A program made the translations under genes and the position numbers. This document shows, one piece after another, positions 6,243 through 6,727 of a DNA stretch of 6,727 bases. How positions within the stretch are numbered: the first letter of the stretch is position 1; the number at the start of each line of letters is the position of its first letter. The notes below the pieces were generated by a model, which was given only the letters and a program-made list of their open reading frames with translations, was not told the DNA's origin and made no database searches. Origin of the DNA: Actinomycetota bacterium (GTDB lineage Bacteria > Actinomycetota > Humimicrobiia > Humimicrobiales > Humimicrobiaceae); assembly GCA_023379515.1 (NCBI GenBank), contig JAMCQQ010000015.1:1-6727 (forward strand), in the 5' to 3' direction.

Positions 6243-6248
6243 TCCTTT
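6243..6248 (-). promoter_or_regulatory. Ribosome binding site of the SDR gene
   Basis: AAAGGA on the minus strand six bases ahead of the ATG at 6236-6234. It fixes the start at MHVVTGATG, the natural beginning of the Rossmann fold. No promoter is apparent in the 62-base gap, so the gene probably shares a transcript with the upstream glycosyltransferase. Confidence 0.75.
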
Positions 6249-6298
6249 CGAAATATTCTTAAAATTGAATGTGATATTAAAATGATTTGAAATAAATA

Positions 6299-6727
6299 CT
6301 ATTTTCTTTTGCTTTTAAATTCAGCCAATTCTATGCTGTCCTCATCCGGAATACCATAAGTTCTGTCTTTCCAGTTTATACCATTGCCGAACCTTGATTG
6401 AATATATGAATTCATTGCTATAAAGACTATATATACAATAGAAATAGGGGTAAAAAATATATCAAGAATTCTTTCTTTAAATCTTATCGCAAGCACAATT
6501 TTTATAACAAATATTAATAATATTTGAATGATATTTAAACTTACCAATATTCTCGGCCAGTCAAAAATAAAAATACCCAGGGGCAGTAAAATAAATGGAA
6601 CTAAAAATGTTAATGAAATGAAAAAAACTGCAATACACTCCATTAAAAAATTACAGTCAAAAGCCGCATAGATAAATCTTGAAAAACCCTTTATAACATC
6701 GGACTTATTGGTATACATCCGGCAAAA
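6299..6727 (-). CDS. Family 2 glycosyltransferase, C-terminal membrane part (5' end outside window)
   Basis: The frame is open to the window edge: three codons (Phe-Cys-Arg) precede the apparent ATG at 6718, so that methionine is almost certainly internal. The run RMYTNKSDVIKGFSRFIYAA resembles the segment after the catalytic domain of processive-type or lipid-linked GT2 enzymes (usual form RMYxSFREVWEGFSKN). Counting from that Met, hydrophobic segments at about 26-52, 57-79 and 87-106 are membrane helices, and a cytoplasmic tail follows with NWKDRTYG (115-122), the WKGRxY-type motif seen in HpnB-like and carotenoid glycosyltransferases. The catalytic GT-A domain, with its DxD motif, lies outside the window, so donor and acceptor are unknown. 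Read alone the piece would be miscalled as a small hypothetical membrane protein. Assignment rests on the tail motifs and the layout; I am fairly but not fully sure. Confidence 0.75.
   Translation of the reverse strand, partial: FCRMYTNKSDVIKGFSRFIYAAFDCNFLMECIAVFFISLTFLVPFILLPLGIFIFDWPRILVSLNIIQILLIFVIKIVLAIRFKERILDIFFTPISIVYIVFIAMNSYIQSRFGNGINWKDRTYGIPDEDSIELAEFKSKRK

Noticed and set aside
1..6727. CRISPR array, tRNA, rRNA, transposase, phage or toxin-antitoxin genes
   Set aside because: No regularly spaced repeats, cloverleaf-like sequence, transposase or integrase motifs, or small paired ORFs were seen on either strand.

Overview
This is an AT-rich bacterial chromosome segment (about one-third G+C by eye). 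All eight genes lie on the minus strand, so transcription runs from base 6727 towards base 1. Four have good aromatic-pathway or housekeeping matches, and no mobile element, CRISPR array, tRNA or rRNA is visible. Consensus-like sigma-70 hexamers, partial use of Shine-Dalgarno sites and GTG/TTG starts fit an ordinary bacterium. The layout aroE, A24 prepilin peptidase, aroC, aroK resembles the shikimate clusters of Actinobacteria (for example Mycobacterium) and of some Gram-positive anaerobes, where aroB, aroQ and efp often follow. The low G+C and unusual neighbours suggest an uncultured or anaerobic lineage, but the phylum cannot be fixed from this window.

Right end (6727 to 5256): the C-terminal membrane part of a family 2 glycosyltransferase, cut by the window edge, followed by an extended-SDR epimerase/reductase of the HpnA/dihydroflavonol-reductase type. 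The pair looks like a lipid or polyisoprenoid sugar-modification unit. Middle (5144 to 3913): a small acylphosphatase, then shikimate dehydrogenase (aroE). A 200-base spacer (3712 to 3912) holds hairpins behind aroE and a promoter plus nested inverted repeat in front of ychF. Left part (3711 to 1): the YchF ATPase, a prepilin peptidase with its own convincing promoter and tandem palindromes, chorismate synthase (aroC, TTG start) and shikimate kinase (aroK, cut by the left edge).

Functionally, AroE makes shikimate, AroK phosphorylates it, and AroC makes chorismate after EPSP formation (aroA is not in the window). YchF and the prepilin peptidase are unrelated in chemistry and are wedged between aroE and aroC; each seems to have its own promoter, so this is a gene neighbourhood with internal promoters and not one simple operon. 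I found no evidence for a wholly new multi-gene system. The most interesting unexplained signals are the symmetric sequences in the spacers, above all the one upstream of ychF.
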